Positions 45,775 through 57,780 of a stretch of DNA of 64,000 nt are shown here, one piece after another. Under the pieces are notes generated by a model. That model saw nothing but the letters and a program-made list of their open reading frames with translations. It was not told where the DNA came from and did not search any database. Each line of letters opens with the position of its first letter. The first letter of the stretch is position 1. The stretch covers positions 2,604,001 through 2,668,000 of the forward strand of contig NC_092408.1 of NCBI RefSeq assembly GCF_009017415.1, read 5' to 3'. The DNA is from Aspergillus flavus. Taxonomy: Eukaryota; Ascomycota; Eurotiomycetes; Eurotiales; Aspergillaceae. A program made the translations under genes and the position numbers.

Positions 45775-47547
45775 TCATGCTGCGGAAGGGGGCGTGGTAG
45801 TCACGCCAGGTGGAATATCTACATAGAGTACTTTAAACTAGTTCTGTTCATAATAAATTCACATTCCTATCCCATACCTACTATATATTCCTTTTAGAGA
45901 TAATTAAAATCCGAAATTGAAAGTTTCTCTTACACTTTGTAACCACGCAATGGTCCACACATGCCAGTCGGAGATAAATGTCAGATTAACAGTCCATCTC
46001 TACCCTGGCAAAGCCGGACAGAGATTACCAGCCGATAGCCGAAATCCGACAACTTTGGGAAATGTAGTTGACGCTATTCCTGCCTGAATATCTGATTGAT
46101 AGCTGCCTTCCGTTCCACTCGGAACAGTGGGACGCCAAGATCACAGCTCGCAAACCTGACCAAATCGGGATGGATGCCCATTTCGCGCATAATCCGGGGA
46201 TTCGTCCAGTGGCGGAAACTTTGGGAGACGCGTAGCATTTATTTATCTAATTTGCCTTATTGTGCGGGTTCTACTACAGATATCCACTATTGGTGCTTGC
46301 CACAACGGAGAGGGAACAAACCATTGCAGAAAGAGCATATACTTTCCGAGCGCAATTTCTCTTATCAATCTAATCAGATACATGTTGCGGAACAGCCGGA
46401 AGTCCCCCGGGATATATTCAACCATGCATCACATTGTTTAACGAATATTTGCTTCGGAATTCGCGTAAGTTAGCACGAATTTACTCGAGTTATCGCAGAA
46501 GGGGGAGATCTTAGGTCATTTGTTTGAAGCCAGTATATATGCTGGATTCCCTTTATTCAAATCTATGTTGTGCAAATCTGATACTAGCATTTTCCAGACT
46601 ACAACAAAATGGAACAATAGATTATCAATCGGAGCCTGATAGCTGATTCGCATGCCGAAGTGAGAGACTTGGCATCACTCAACGTTTTTATCGAAGGGTT
46701 CAGCAAGTCTAGCCCACAGTAGCTTGGGTAAGCAAAGATGCCGAAGAACTGTCTCGAAGTCTTGGCTAATCTACTGTTTGGATTGTCTATGCTTCTATGA
46801 TTTTGATCCGCCGGTTGACCGAAACTGAATGCGCATTTACCTAAGAAACTGTACTGTACTGTAAGTACAGGCTCCGTAAAGTGGAACCCTTGGCAAGAGC
46901 TTAGCTCAAAGGCTTGACCTGGTGCCAAGAACTAGCATAAACACCACTACTAGGTGGGTCGGATCATGTATATTCGCTAGGCATCACACCGGAGCATATT
47001 GCAGACTCTCCGCTCCGGTATGTTGGGCTCAGAATGGCGTCCTGTGCTTCACTCGCCAAGACCGAGTGGATACTTCGCTGTAGCCAGCATTGCCGCCCAA
47101 AAAACTTGGCCTGTTCTCAAGCCTGAAATTAGATGGTGCAAACTCGGTAGTCATGATTAGTCCTTGACTCAACTGTGCATGGATCAAGTTCGCTTAGCGC
47201 TTTGTACCACTTACGGTCCATACGTATATCGTGTTGGGCCATAGTTGCATACGAACCATTTCGAAAAGAGTATTGCCTCGGAACTGGCAGGGCCGAAATA
47301 CCCATTATCGGAGATACAGACTAACTAGGAGACTTGTAAATGCAATCCTTAGCTTCCTGGCCCCTCTCAGCTCCAAAGCGCCACAAGTGGGGGAATATGC
47401 GTATCTGGTGGACTTCTACGGATACCAATAGTCATGAATTACCGTCCAATCGGTGATTCCAAGTTACTTTGTAATGGGCACGACCAGATATATAACAGCC
47501 TGAGAAGCTTCATCCTTCGTGAGAAAATTGTTGTTACCATCAGCACA
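45775..47547. other. 1.8-kb intergenic stretch upstream of the ferric reductase
   Basis: No supported gene; the frame at 46096-46473 has no recognisable features. ATCTGATAC (46576-46584) and ATCAGATAC (about 46373) differ from the iron GATA consensus only at the last base but lie about 1 kb upstream. TATATAAC at 47489-47496 is the likely core promoter of the reductase. Confidence 0.45.
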
Positions 47548-50330
47548 ATGCACCTCAGAGCTGCCTTTCTCGCACTATGCTGGGCCGGTGTCCCAGCCCT
47601 TGCGGGACAAGGTGAAAGCCATAATGCTGCTGATAGCTTCGATGAGTACTGTTTCTATTCCATCTACACAGCCCTTTCAGATTATGCATTTGCTGGGAGT
47701 ACAATTTTGGCGTCTTCTCAAGACAGTCAGGGTGGAACTAGTCATGGAGGCTCCGATACCTCTGGTGATGGGCAATCCTCTTCATCGATGGGGCAAACCT
47801 CGTCGAGTAACCAATCTGCTTCTAGCACACAGTCCTCCGCTGCAAGTGAACCGTCACATGGTAAGAGATCCCTGCGCCGCCGAGGACACAAGGGCAGCTC
47901 AGGAACCTCAACTGGGCCATGCAATAGCACCATTGAAGTCACTTCGATGTATGCAAGTGCAAAAGCATGGTGCACTAAGGCTGAACTCAAGGCTACTATT
48001 CCATACTGGGAGAGTCTCTGTGAACAAAATAGCCTGACCCTCATGGACTTGTCCGAGGTTGAAGCCAACGTTACCGACACGTATCTTGCGTCTCTACCCA
48101 CTATCGACCCGGAAATGAATAGCACCTCAACGACTGCCACCATTGAATCGCCAGTTCTACTGAGTCACTCCTACTATAAAAGGGCTCACAAGTCATACGT
48201 ACGTTTCTTTTGTTCTGGCTTCTCTTTCTTCGTCTTCTGACCATTCCTAGGTGACCCATGACTTTGCTTTGGACAAGGACAAGCGGTTCGGCTGGGGTCT
48301 GATGGGATACTGGGGAGGCATACTGGTCCTAGGCATGATGGCCAAACTGATGGGTTCAGTTTCTAGCCAACGACGGGCGCCCAGCTGCCGAGATGCAGAG
48401 CCCAATATAGCCTTGCAAAGCATGCATCGGAAACAAACTAAGCCTAAGGCTATGACATCTGTGTTGCATTACCTGCGGACTTACTTCGTCGTCCCCGCTA
48501 GTTTCGCTCCAATTTTGCCCCATCACCAACAGCTTTATTATTGGCACACTGTTCCACGCCGCCTGGACCTCCTGATTGTTTTGGGATTTTGGGCCCTTTG
48601 CATTATCCTTGCCTGCGTTGACTATCAGAGCTTCTCCGGGAACATTGAGTACTACCTTCCAAGCTCCGAGAAAATACAGAGTCCACTAGCTAATCGATAT
48701 CTCATAGGATGTCAAGCGTGTTCCAGCAGAACTGGCAATACTCATCCGACCGTACGGGTATTCTGTCGTATGCTTGTCTTCCCTTTCTGTGGCTATTTGC
48801 CGGGCGTAACAATATCTTTCTTTGGGCGACAAACTTCAGCGTACAGTCGTTCAATATCTTCCATCGTCATGTGGCGTGGGCCTGTACTATCCTTGCGATC
48901 GTTCATTCTATCAACTATAGCGTTGTGTTTGCATACTATGGTGAGTGATATACTGATAATTGGTCAATATTTACTGATAAGGGTATGTCTATGATAGATG
49001 GCAGATTCCAAAGTGTCTGGCTGCAAGAGTACTGGTATATGGGAGTAGTGGTGAGTGGGCGGCAACGTTTTACGTTGTTCGAAATATTACCTTGCTAACT
49101 CCAAACCAGGCCACTATTCTCATGTCTTTTATGCTCGTTCAATCGCTGACTATGCTGAGGCGTATTGGCTATGAGACATTCCTCATCATCCATATCGTTT
49201 TCGCAATTGTGGTTGTGTATGCTCTCTTCCGGTACGTACCCGTCGCTTAACAGTGCGCCAATTAACCCTGTAGCGATCAGCATTTAACTAATTTCTAAAC
49301 TGTTTAAAGTCATACCAGCTTCGACGGCACCAAGTGGAATGGCTATCTGTGGCCAATGGTGGCGATCTGGGGCTTTGATCGTACTGTTCGCCTGGTCCGT
49401 ATAGCCTACTGCAACTTCAATGTCCGGTTTGGCAAACAATTCGTGTCTACCACCCAGTCCACGGTACACTACTGCGAGGATAGCGATCTTATCAAAGTTG
49501 AACTATGGCCTGCATCAACGACACTTACCCCACAGCCTGGGCAGCATTATTACCTCTACCAACCCGTTTCTCTCAAAGGCTGGGAAAACCACCCATTCAC
49601 TCTGGGCGCCTATGTACCAACGCAAGACAAAAACCCTGAACAAGGGAATAAGTTAATCTTCTACATCCGTCCTTACGATGGATGGACGAGGCGTCTTCGT
49701 GACCTTTGCCGCAAATCCCAGATGAACATTCATCTCCCATTATTGCTCGAAGGCCCTTACGGATCTAGGGCCGCTCTTCACACATGTGAGTCCATTCTGA
49801 TGATTGTTGGCGGTACCGGTATTGCTGCCGCAGTGCCATATATCATTGAACACGTCTCGCGTGCGAAAGAAGGAAAGACAAGAACGGTACGGGTCCAACT
49901 AGTTTGGTCTGCTCGGAGCACAGAGATGTACTCTCAAGTCTTCTCTGACGAGTTAAGCACCCTCCTACATCATCAGGACATTACCACGACCTACTTCTGT
50001 ACCAACAAGTCATCATTGGACCCCGAAATGAAAACTGGAAGTGGTAGCGATGTGCCCGGTGAAAGCCCAGTAAGCTCCACGTTGGGTGACAAGGAAGGAA
50101 ATGTGACTTCGTCGGTACGGAACGGAACCGTGCAGTTTCTCTCTGGCCGTCCTGATGTGGGTGGTATCATCAAAGCGGAGGCGCAAGAAGCCAAGGTCAG
50201 TTCTGGCCGATTAGCAGTGCTCACTTGTGGTCCAGCCCAGATGGCGGATGACTGTCGACAAACGGTGTATGAGGTAATGAAAGATGGATTCCAAGACATT
50301 GAGTACCATGAAGAGGCCTTCGGATGGTAA
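47548..50330 (+). CDS. Fre-type ferric/cupric reductase
   Basis: Six exons (47548-48198, 48251-48648, 48708-48940, 48998-49050, 49110-49231, 49310-50330) encode 825 residues. A signal peptide ([13 protein letters not shown]) leads into an extracellular part with a CFYSIY segment, a Ser-rich stretch and a dibasic KR at 106-107 followed by RRR. The ferric reductase core has [20 protein letters not shown], the heme His pair region [15 protein letters not shown] and [11 protein letters not shown] binding is [11 protein letters not shown] and HPFTLG; NADPH binding is [11 protein letters not shown]; the end is the aromatic FGW. It should move electrons from cytosolic NADPH across the plasma membrane to reduce Fe3+ or Cu2+. 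Supplying Fe2+ to the ferroxidase-permease pair 2 kb away is the natural role. Confidence 0.93.
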
Positions 50331-50982
50331 TGCAGTATATCTTCATGGTGGGGCAAGATCGATAAGGATTGATTGATTAGATAAGGGCATGCAGACAATG
50401 CTTTCGCTGGTGGGATGCGACCTTATTGGTTTAGTTAAGCTTTTATATTACTAGAACTTATTGTTTATTATGTCCTTCTTTAGAAACACACTATAAAAGT
50501 ACCTCAAGCTCGATATCTGTCGGACTCGATCAATTGTGCAGATCCAATCCTTTAATATATATACTACTACGCGGCACTAGAATGTAGATGCAACTCCGAA
50601 ACAAATCTTGACGGCGGCCAGATAAATACTAGCCGTACTTTCTCTGACCATACCTCTTCTATTCACAACCAATAGATTAATACATTAGTATCGTCAACTG
50701 CTGTTGTTGACATCATGTCCTTGTAGGGCACAGCAGGGCGGTCAAACACGTGGTGTGGAAAAGGAGGTCGGCAGATATTCCGAGTCCAATTTTTGGTTCT
50801 TTTTCTTCTTTTCCCCACAATCGGGACTTGGAGGAGTCTCCTTGGCAACTCGCTTCGTTCCTGCATTTTTCTTCAATCTTTCTTGTTTCTCTTGTGTGAC
50901 TCGTCTGATATTCAATTGACGAAAGAAGAATTCGCAACTCTTCAATGGGATTGTACCTTGTAAACTACTATTTACCACACAA
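50331..50982. other. Intergenic region upstream of the Zn2Cys6 regulator
   Basis: 652 bp, no gene. It should contain the regulator's promoter; no obvious TATA box near its start. Confidence 0.45.
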
Positions 50983-52693
50983 ATGGTTTTCCCAGGAAGG
51001 CGAAGTACCGGCTGTTATGTTTGCCGCAAGCGAAAAGTCAAGGTGAGTTGATCGCTCAGGGTTAACTGCAGCCGGAAAGGCATTAACGGCCAAATCAGTG
51101 TGATGGCGCGCGGCCAGCATGCGCACGCTGCACCAAGTTCGGGAGAAAATGTATTGGCTATCCCGACTCGTTTAAGTTTCGATTCTACGATAGCACGTCC
51201 TTTCAGAATGAGTCCTCAACCCCACTAAGACCTGAACACGTCCGAGTGAACCCCGCTACTGTCCAGGAAGGGAAACGGAGGGATCCATCAAATGGAACTG
51301 CGCAAACAACAGGCCATGATCGCCCAAAAGTACCCTCAAAGTTGCAATCCATCTCCGTGCCCCAGTGTTTGTCTATTACTTCCTGGGAATCCTGGCCGTT
51401 ATCCTACTTCTTCCATCAACACGTCCTTATCGTCCATAGATCTCCCTGTGGCGGCCATCTAGCGTTCCTGCCGGAGCTCTACCGTGAGAAGGGCTCTGAA
51501 CCCTGCCTCAAGCATGCGGTGCTTAGTGTCGCATATCTAGCCCTATTCAATTCCAACCGTTCTCGCTTTCTTTGGACCCAAGCCAGGAATAACTACAGCA
51601 CCGCATTGGTGGCATTAGCAGCGTCTTTAAACACGCCGGAGTCAGCCGCTAGAGATGAAGTATTTGCGGCCTCCTTGTTTCTGAGCATGTTCATAGTTAG
51701 TTCATTTGACCCTAGGTGAAGCCGAATTCAAAAGTAAACTAACCGTGGTTTTAGGATTTAAGCAATGAAAGAAAGAACTCGTTGAACGCTCACATTCCCG
51801 GTATTCACGCGTTGATGCAGTTACGGGGAGTTGCTTCTCTGCGTGGCAAATATGGTCGGGTTTTACTTGCATGGGCATTTATGCGATCGGTGAGTTAAAT
51901 GACAAAATTTTCAACTTGTGTAGCACGAATTTCTAAACTAGTATCATGTTAGCAAATTCAAGCCATAGCCAGCAACGACTTCGGATATGGCTGCCTACCG
52001 GCGCCTTTGAGCACGATGGAAAACCCCGACAGTGTGTGCCGTGCTGGAATTGTGATCAGCATGATCTCGAAATTTTGTGAATCCGTCAAATACCTTAAAG
52101 AGTGTATGCAGTTTCAGGCTCTGAACGGCTATGCGTCAACCACCGAACCCTCATACGAACTGTTAGAACAAGCAGGCTCTATCATGAACCACATTGACAG
52201 CTGGCACGCTCGCCTTCCACGTCACTGGAAAGCCAAGCTGAAGGATGCAACGCCTGGCGGTCTTCCTGGGGAGCGTGTCTCAGCTTCCAAAGATTCCTGG
52301 ACGACTTGTTTCGTGGCCATCATTAGTGCGACGCACTTGTTCTTTTACCTGCAATTTCTCGAATACTGTGAATGCGTCACTCCTAACCTGGAAGCTCTGA
52401 AGGCACTTCCGGATGAAAATTCAGTCTACTACCCTCTCTACGGAATTGGTAGTCGGATCCAGGATTCAGTCAACATAATATGCTTGTCTGTGTCATATGC
52501 ACTGGGAAGCATGAACGTACATGGGGATTTTGAACCCTTCCACGATACCAAGCACGGAATTGGGTACAACCTTCTCTGGCCTATGTCGCTTGTTGCGAAT
52601 TGTCAATTCTCCATGACAGAGCAAGCTCGTCTTTGTCGGCGAGCACTCGAGTACACTTGGTCGACAATGGGCCGTGTTGATAACTCATCCTGA
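50983..52693 (+). CDS. Zn2Cys6 transcription factor with fungal-specific regulatory domain
   Basis: Exons 50983-51042, 51099-51695, 51755-51889 and 51953-52693 (introns 56, 59, 63 nt, all phase 0) give 510 residues. The binuclear zinc cluster occupies Cys11-Cys38 with spacing C-X2-C-X6-C-X6-C-X2-C-X6-C and basic RKRKVK. Intron 1 splits it before the third Cys, a position common in these genes. The rest matches the helical fungal_trans_2 type middle region (FLPELYREKGSEPCLKHAV, then HIPGIHALMQLRG, LLAWAFMRSQIQA) and a C-terminal LLWPMSLVANC motif. It is nuclear. Its target is unknown; it lies between the ferric reductase and the LysM gene, so it could regulate either or neither. Confidence 0.88.
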
Positions 52694-53655
52694 GCCACGA
52701 TCTTGAAGAGAATGTGTCCAGCAATGTGGTGACAAGCAGCTAGCTTGACGAACCGCTCGGATTATAATTAGCACGTCTTTACCATATGATGGCACCTTGA
52801 CTTAGAGACAATAAACCCCAAGACAACGCACCTTGTGGTGAGATAGCCTCTTGGATGAAGCGAGTTGATGGCAGGAGCTTATCAAGGAGTTCCATCTATC
52901 TAACACCACCAAGACTCGGCGTTTCGGCTCGCTTGAAATCACCGACATTCTGTCATGGTCATGTTCTGGTGCGACATGATTGAGATACCCAAAAGGCTAC
53001 CGCCACATCTTGAAGTGTGCAGTTGTAGCCGCAGCAAAATAAACCTTTGAAGGCCTGACGTCTCTTTGAAAAATGCAATGATCAGCTCTGGGTCCCTTCA
53101 GGGAGTGACGCAAACAATGACGAAACTACCATCTGATGGGCTTTTCTAAAAAAAGGACACGCAGACTACCATTATGCCGGAACAGCAGATTCATATCTTT
53201 AGCAGGGATCTGTGCCACCTGTTGTTCATGTCGTCTTGCGAGCTATAGAGCTGAGGTGACACTGAGAGTGTCAAGACATCCTTGAGAAAATTTCAGGATG
53301 TCCAGATATTAGTATCTTGTATTATAAGTGGGAATCGGTACGCAAAACTTATTTACGCCACATGATCTGATCTAACCTAAGTGGTCAAAAGGGTAAATGA
53401 TGCAGAGTTCAGTGAAGGCTCCACACGCTAGAGATAGGTTGCATTTTCTGAGACTTGGTGGATCTCTCTCCAAGGGGCTGAGATCTACAGAGTATATTTG
53501 TTCTCCGGCAACGTCTCTGGTTTGTTATTCATCCGCGATAGAGCCAACGCTATATAAGTCAAAAACTGTCCGTTGCTCAAACCAAGTGTTCATCCACCCA
53601 ATCATTCAATCTTCACAGCCTGTCTCTCGTTTTATCTGGTCTTTCTATCTTCACG
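52694..53655. other. Intergenic region upstream of the LysM gene
   Basis: 962 bp, no supported gene. TATATAAG at 53551-53558 is 98 bp before the LysM start codon. Confidence 0.5.
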
Positions 53656-54342
53656 ATGTTGTCCCCCCTTTTCTTTACAGCTGCGCTCGCAGCGCCAGCG
53701 GTCAACAATTCCTCGTCTTCGGTTTGTGGCGCTGGTTCCTCGATTGGCACATACACCATCAGTGCGAACGACACTATTTACTCCATCGCCACCACTCTCA
53801 ACCGTGGGGTCTGCCCGCTGGCAAGGTACAATCACTTATCTGACCCCGAGCTTCTTTATCCCGGCGAGGTTCTCTACATCCCCCCTGAAGCTTGTAACAC
53901 CAACGCTGCAGACACTTCCTGTCTCCTGAGTCTTCAAAATTCGACCACCAATGATTGCATCTTTGGCGGCCCCCACACCTACCGCACCTTTGAAGGTGAT
54001 ACCCTCCGCAAAATCGCTCTGGGCAAGTTCAACATTACCCTCGAGGCCTTGAACAGCTCTGTTGGTCGCATGGCGGGGGTCTCGTCACCCGACGAAACCA
54101 TTGAACCGAACACATTCATCAAGCTCCCGCAATGTAATCCTAGCTCGTGTGGAATCCAGCCCCTAGAATACGTTTGGGGTACGTACCAGGATCTAGCGGA
54201 AGAGTACGGAACAACGCCGGGGCAGATTTTTGCTTTGAATCCGACTTTTAATCATAGTTCTACGGGACCGGGAGTTGGGGGATGGATTACGTTGCCAGTC
54301 AATTGCGGGCTAGATGGGGAGACATATACGGTTGTTTCTTAA
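53656..54342 (+). CDS. Secreted protein with three LysM-like domains
   Basis: A single exon of 228 residues. A short signal peptide (LSPLFFTAALAAP) precedes three LysM-like repeats. The first runs from GTYTISANDTIYSIA to LYPGEVLYIPPEAC, the second from HTYRTFEGDTLRKIA to IKLPQC, and the third, weaker, from YVWGTYQDLAEEYG to WITLPVNCG. There are several N-glycosylation sequons and paired Cys, and no enzyme domain or membrane anchor. LysM-only secreted proteins bind chitin oligomers and in many fungi shield hyphae from host or competitor recognition (family knowledge). Whether this one does so is inference. Confidence 0.9.
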   Translation: MLSPLFFTAALAAPAVNNSSSSVCGAGSSIGTYTISANDTIYSIATTLNRGVCPLARYNHLSDPELLYPGEVLYIPPEACNTNAADTSCLLSLQNSTTNDCIFGGPHTYRTFEGDTLRKIALGKFNITLEALNSSVGRMAGVSSPDETIEPNTFIKLPQCNPSSCGIQPLEYVWGTYQDLAEEYGTTPGQIFALNPTFNHSSTGPGVGGWITLPVNCGLDGETYTVVS

Positions 54343-55008
54343 GTTTTATGTACTATACTTTCGACGGAAAGGTGGAGAATTGACCGTCTGCTTGGGTATA
54401 GCCGATAATTTGGGTGGACAAATAGATTATACGTTTCAGATATACGCTATGTACCCAAAGACAACCGAGAAATAGGAGGCCAGAACAGGCATGATATGTG
54501 CATAAGTCGTCGTCATGACCGACGACCTCTGTGGTACCAAGTACATTGGGTTTAGATCAGCGAGGCAAAATATATTTTCATCTCCTCGGGCGTGAACTCG
54601 GCTCGGGGGAAATTACCCGCAAGAGGGGGAGTTTGCGAAAGTCCCCACTTGTCCTTATTGCCGATACTCCACTTCGACTCCACCGCAGTAGATCCAGTGC
54701 TAATAGCCGCCAGAGATAGATAGGACAGTATAGGAACTTTTTCACCATGACAAATTTGTATCTCTACACCATGCAGTATAGAAATAATGACATTAAGCGG
54801 TATATCACTACGGCCAGTATTCGTGGCTTGGTGGTGCGATCATTCCATCGTATGAGTCTGATTTTGCAATGACTTCTACAATATCAAATTGTATGCACCC
54901 ATAAAAAGCCCAAAATGTCTATAATAACATGCTATCCGTCGCGATTTCAGCCCCATTATTTGCATGGGTAACTACACAGTACAAGAATCTATCATTTCAG
55001 ATTGTAAT
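54343..55008. other. Gap between convergent genes
   Basis: 666 bp between the LysM stop and the stop of the next reverse-strand gene. No gene seen. Confidence 0.5.
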
Positions 55009-56445
55009 TCAGTCCCATACAGGCCCCCAGTAATCATTCTCCCCTTGATATGCCTCATCATACTTCTGGGGCCGAGGGTGATGGTAATCCCTCTGTGATC
55101 CTTGCGGCCAGATCGGGATAGCACAGAACTCATCGTCACGATACCCACGACACTCCTTCCACACCGTCCAGTCCAGATAGTCCATTAACTCGCGAATAGT
55201 GGAGACCATAGTCCGGGGCTCAGTCTCGTTCCTCACAGCAATTAATGCCGAGCATATCCGGTGATCGACAGCGTATAATGCTCTTTGCGCAAGGGGAGAG
55301 TTGCCCGTGGGGAGTGGAACAAACTGTGTAGAACAGAGCTTAATAGCCTGCTCCTCATCTCCGCTTCGGACATCGATAAAAGGCGCCATGAGGCGGTCGA
55401 TCTGAGCGACTATAGACTCGCGAAGGTCAGAGTCACCGTGGTGATGCTTCCGCGACAGTAGACCATGTAGAAAGCGACCGTATTTCTCAACAATCAGGTC
55501 CGCAACGGCCTGCCAGTTCACCGAGCGGTCATTCGCATCATGCGTCAGCACTAATTGCGTCAAATTATCACGGATGGGCTGTAACTCTTCGCTGGACAAG
55601 TGTGCCAAACGCGGCAGCTTGCTATCGCCAGTGAACAAGTCAAGATCGTAGCTATAAGCCGTGACAAAATGATCGTAGTGCACTCGAACGCGCTCACCCC
55701 CAATACCATGAAACCGAGACGTGACGGCTCTGAGAAGCTCACCAGGCTTGCCCTTCGGCTTTCCTTTCCCACCCTTGTTTGGTCCACCTTTAAAACCAGG
55801 GTGTCTGACCTGGGTCACCTGCACAGGTACCAGGTTCACCTCAGGATCACATAGAATGATCTCAAAGCCAGCAGCCATACGAATAACACCATCAACCCGT
55901 CCCTCCCACTCCGTCTGCGCAATACGACAAACAGCCTTGGCCCGCTGATCTTCCATCCCTACCCCACCATGCAGGGTATCATTGAACAAGATCCGATCCT
56001 GGGAATCCAAAGTACCAATCCGCGATTTTCCCGCAGAGGTACCATCAATATAAACAAGACGCAACTCCTTGGCAGTTAGGAACGTATGCAGGAAGCCTGA
56101 ATCATCCGCAGGCGAATCCTCTGCCGCCATGGTATGCTGCAGATGCTGGTCCGAAGGCATAGACGGAGACGGTCGTCGAGACGGACGAGCAAAGACCATC
56201 GCATGATCAGGTTCAAAGGCCATCCACCCGATCTTCTCGATAGGGTCTGACCGGGCGTTTCCGTGATAGAGTTGGATGCCTTCGGGGACGGCGGCCAGGA
56301 AGAATGACATGCCATTGTGATGAAGTGATGAGCCCCACAGGCGCATTGAAGCATGGATAGCGTTGAAGATGTGGTTTGCATTGTGCATGGCAGCACTGCC
56401 GGTGAGAAAGAGTGCTAAGGTTGAGAGTATTTTGTTTGCATGCAT
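55009..56445 (-). CDS. Secreted conserved fungal protein of unknown function
   Basis: An intronless frame of 478 residues with a signal peptide (ILSTLALFLTGSAA). Conserved-looking blocks are HASMRLWGSSLHHNGMSFF, EGIQLYHGN, FEPDHAMVFARP, LRLVYIDGTSAGKS, DSQDRILFNDT, WEGRVDGVIRMAAGFEIILC and later CSALIAVRNETEPRTM. I recognise the pattern from many Aspergillus-type genomes where it is annotated as hypothetical. A Gly/Lys/Pro-rich insert (GGPNKGGKGKPKGKPG) sits mid-protein. No catalytic motif is recognised. It is probably extracellular or in the secretory pathway. Confidence 0.82.
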   Translation of the reverse strand: MHANKILSTLALFLTGSAAMHNANHIFNAIHASMRLWGSSLHHNGMSFFLAAVPEGIQLYHGNARSDPIEKIGWMAFEPDHAMVFARPSRRPSPSMPSDQHLQHTMAAEDSPADDSGFLHTFLTAKELRLVYIDGTSAGKSRIGTLDSQDRILFNDTLHGGVGMEDQRAKAVCRIAQTEWEGRVDGVIRMAAGFEIILCDPEVNLVPVQVTQVRHPGFKGGPNKGGKGKPKGKPGELLRAVTSRFHGIGGERVRVHYDHFVTAYSYDLDLFTGDSKLPRLAHLSSEELQPIRDNLTQLVLTHDANDRSVNWQAVADLIVEKYGRFLHGLLSRKHHHGDSDLRESIVAQIDRLMAPFIDVRSGDEEQAIKLCSTQFVPLPTGNSPLAQRALYAVDHRICSALIAVRNETEPRTMVSTIRELMDYLDWTVWKECRGYRDDEFCAIPIWPQGSQRDYHHPRPQKYDEAYQGENDYWGPVWD

Positions 56446-57103
56446 GAGGGTGATGGAAGTGAATTACTTGTATAGTGTGCTTGGGGTTGATGGTATGGGT
56501 CATAAGTAGGGGTATTTAATGGTGCAGGAATGCCTTATAGAAGCTTGTACATCACTACTGATAGCCTCTTTCCATGGTCGAACCGTGGAAGTCCTTAACG
56601 CCGAGCTCGGGATCAGATTCGGATATAGAAAAAGAAGCCACTAATCCATTTACAGTAAAATAGATATACATCATGATAACGAGCATATTTCTGCAAGTTG
56701 GCTTGGCACTAATCATGTCTGAAAAAATAGGATTTCATACTAGGCCTCAATAGGCTAGTCAATAGCTTAAATAGGTAAGATACAGCTGACTAAGTCAGAG
56801 CTTGTCTGGTCTAAGGCTAATGTCGCTTGTCATGATTTATATGATATTAGTGAGATTATAATATTTAGACACAGTTTGACTATTCCCTATCTTAATATTA
56901 AGAACCCATCCTTTTGTCAAGAATAGTCAAGACATGATCTATTCTCCATTGGGCTCCCTATACACATGAGTCCAAGCCACTATGCGGTGAAGTAGTCAGC
57001 GGTACTGTGTACAACTTGTAGACAGCCACAAATATAGAAAGACACAAGCCTAGTTTTTATTTATCTTCTGTCCAGATATTCCTCACAATCAGTCAACTGA
57101 CAG
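56446..57103. other. Gene-free stretch
   Basis: 658 bp AT-rich region upstream of the secreted protein gene. Nothing recognised. Confidence 0.5.
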
Positions 57104-57780
57104 CTAATGCTTTCGATGAATATTGGCATTAAGCCATTCAAGACCTTCTTCGAGACCATCGCCAGTAGTAGCGCAGGTATTCTGGATATACTAAACATGG
57201 ATGATATTTTACGCCACGCAGTGAGAGGTGGTTGGAGGTCTATTTGGTATAAACTTACCCAATTGCGGTGTGTAAGACCTGAAAGACTAAGATGGCTGGT
57301 GATCTCAGCCGTGTTCATAGCACCCTAAAATGAGTTTCTATCAATATCTGTGTCGACTGTTATATATCCCATGAAAGGAATGTTTCATACAGAAATGTCG
57401 TTTTTGTTAGACATAACAAGTAGGGTAGCATCCCTGAAGTCGTCTTTATTCAGCAAGCGTTGCAATTCTTCCCGAGCATCGCTAATAAGCTCGCGATCAC
57501 TACTATTCAACTACAAAAATAATTCCTTCAATATCGAAAGATTATTTCCCCAGCGACGAGGAACATCCCACGAAATCAGTTCCATATCGTCGTACTGGAT
57601 ACTATCGCCATTATGCCCTGTGATGTTACCATGTTTGAGATTGATTTCGAATGCATAGCATTTTAGAGAAATAGGAAGTTAGTTAATACTCACCATCATG
57701 GAAGATGTCTTCTGACAACTCATTCAGAATAGTGGTCTTTCCGGCACCCTCTAGGCCAAGTACTTGTCAAAGAATAGGAA
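57104..57780 (-). pseudogene. Relic of an ARF-family small GTPase gene
   Basis: On the reverse strand the order of an ARF GTPase is preserved. The P-loop VLGLEGAGKTTILNEL comes first, then after an intron MELISWDV, then NSSDRELISDAREELQRLL, LLVMSNKND, AMNTAEIT, HRNW and, after another intron, YIQNTCATTGDGLEEGLEWL and a stop at 57104. Three introns are still spliceable in phase. However, the WDVGGQ switch motif reads WDVPRRW, a TAG stands in frame at 57511-57513 just where IFVVD should be, and the frame shifts around it. There is no start: a stop directly precedes the P-loop. It is therefore a pseudogene with good preservation of the ends. Confidence 0.78.

Noticed and set aside
46096..46473. 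Forward frame upstream of the ferric reductase
   Set aside because: No recognisable features, lies in AT-rich intergenic DNA.
55009..56445. Forward-strand frames (55600-55948) overlapping the secreted protein gene
   Set aside because: They are antisense shadows of the long reverse-strand reading frame.
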